Position numbers and translations under genes: made by a program
Notes under the pieces: generated by a model
What the model was told of the DNA's origin: nothing
What the model saw: only the letters and a program-made list of their open reading frames with translations
Database searches by the model: none
NCBI GenBank assembly: GCA_964630615.1
Contig: CAZVVG010000018.1
Location: 1 to 13,092, forward strand
Length of the DNA stretch: 13,092 nt
Direction of reading: 5' to 3'
From: CAZVVG01 sp964630615
GTDB lineage: Bacteria; Patescibacteriota; Minisyncoccia; Moranbacterales; UBA2206
Shown: positions 12,983-13,092 of the stretch, one piece after another
Numbering within the stretch: the first letter of the stretch is position 1
How the letters are laid out: each line of letters starts with the position of its first letter

Positions 12983-13092
12983 ATGAATAAAAAGGTTCGC
13001 GTTCGTTTTGCTCCTAGTCCAACTGGCTATCTCCATATTGGCGGTCTGAAAACCGCCTTGATTAATTTTCTTTTCGCTAAAAAAACTGGGGG
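12983..13092 (+). CDS. gltX: Glutamyl-tRNA synthetase, N-terminal start (partial, runs off window)
   Basis: The first 36 codons are present. They open MNKKVRVRFAPSPTGYLHIG, followed by GLKTALINF, which is the class I synthetase start with the RFAPSPTG substrate pocket and the HIGH-type motif HIGG (18-21). This is diagnostic for GluRS or the related GlnRS; in CPR bacteria the Glu-specific form is expected. The usual Arg after GGL is Lys here (GGLKTAL). The gap to the upstream glycosyltransferase is 14 bases with no promoter or ribosome binding site, so co-transcription is likely. The rest, including the KMSKS loop and anticodon domain, is outside the window. Confidence 0.93.
   Translation, partial: MNKKVRVRFAPSPTGYLHIGGLKTALINFLFAKKTG

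Noticed and set aside
1..13092. CRISPR arrays, tRNA or rRNA genes, insertion sequences, prophage genes
   Set aside because: No regularly spaced repeats, cloverleaf sequences, conserved rRNA segments, transposase or integrase motifs were seen on either strand.

Overview
The window reads as chromosomal DNA from a member of the Candidate Phyla Radiation (Patescibacteria, most like Parcubacteria). This is inferred from style, not from a search. The genes are compact and packed. Many proteins are short, membrane-anchored and lysine-rich. There is a DUF5652-type small membrane protein and an Obg with no C-terminal extension. Promoters are of the extended -10 type, and several sit so close to the ATG that the mRNAs would be leaderless. 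TGA is used as a true stop (for example at the ends of the M23 peptidase and obg), so the UGA-to-glycine recoding of Gracilibacteria/SR1 does not apply.

Layout, left to right. 1-215: the end of a beta-propeller-like, probably exported protein. 289-775: two small genes, a coiled-coil plus membrane-helix protein and an AbrB/SpoVT-type DNA-binding protein. 872-1738: a patatin-like lipid acylhydrolase, closed by an intrinsic terminator. 1842-4289: three envelope genes on the + strand (membrane-anchored thermonuclease, three-helix membrane protein, M23 peptidase). 4327-4974: a possible 24-residue very basic peptide, then a flavodoxin-fold NAD(P)H oxidoreductase. 4992-6044 (-): a membrane-anchored calcineurin-like phosphoesterase. 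6246-7847 (+): obg, a DUF5652-like membrane protein and groES, ending at a two-way terminator. 12182-7904 (-): the operon priA-def-fmt followed by a membrane-anchored tandem rhodanese-like protein. 12267-13092 (+): a WecG/TagA glycosyltransferase and the start of gltX, divergent from priA.

Much of the window is housekeeping: initiator-tRNA formylation (fmt), N-formyl removal (def), replication restart (priA), ribosome maturation (obg), chaperonin cap (groES) and glutamyl-tRNA charging (gltX). The rest serves the cell surface: nuclease, M23 peptidase, phosphoesterase, WecG/TagA transferase and small membrane proteins. That fits an episymbiont or scavenger that digests external polymers and remodels a wall.

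No mobile element, CRISPR array, tRNA or rRNA was seen. The points most worth checking are: a tandem rhodanese with no cysteine at all, attached to priA-def-fmt; a possible 24-residue basic micro-protein; a common motif at the predicted 5' ends of three membrane-protein mRNAs; an M23 site with HxD instead of HxH; and divergent leaderless promoters between priA and the wecG-like gene.
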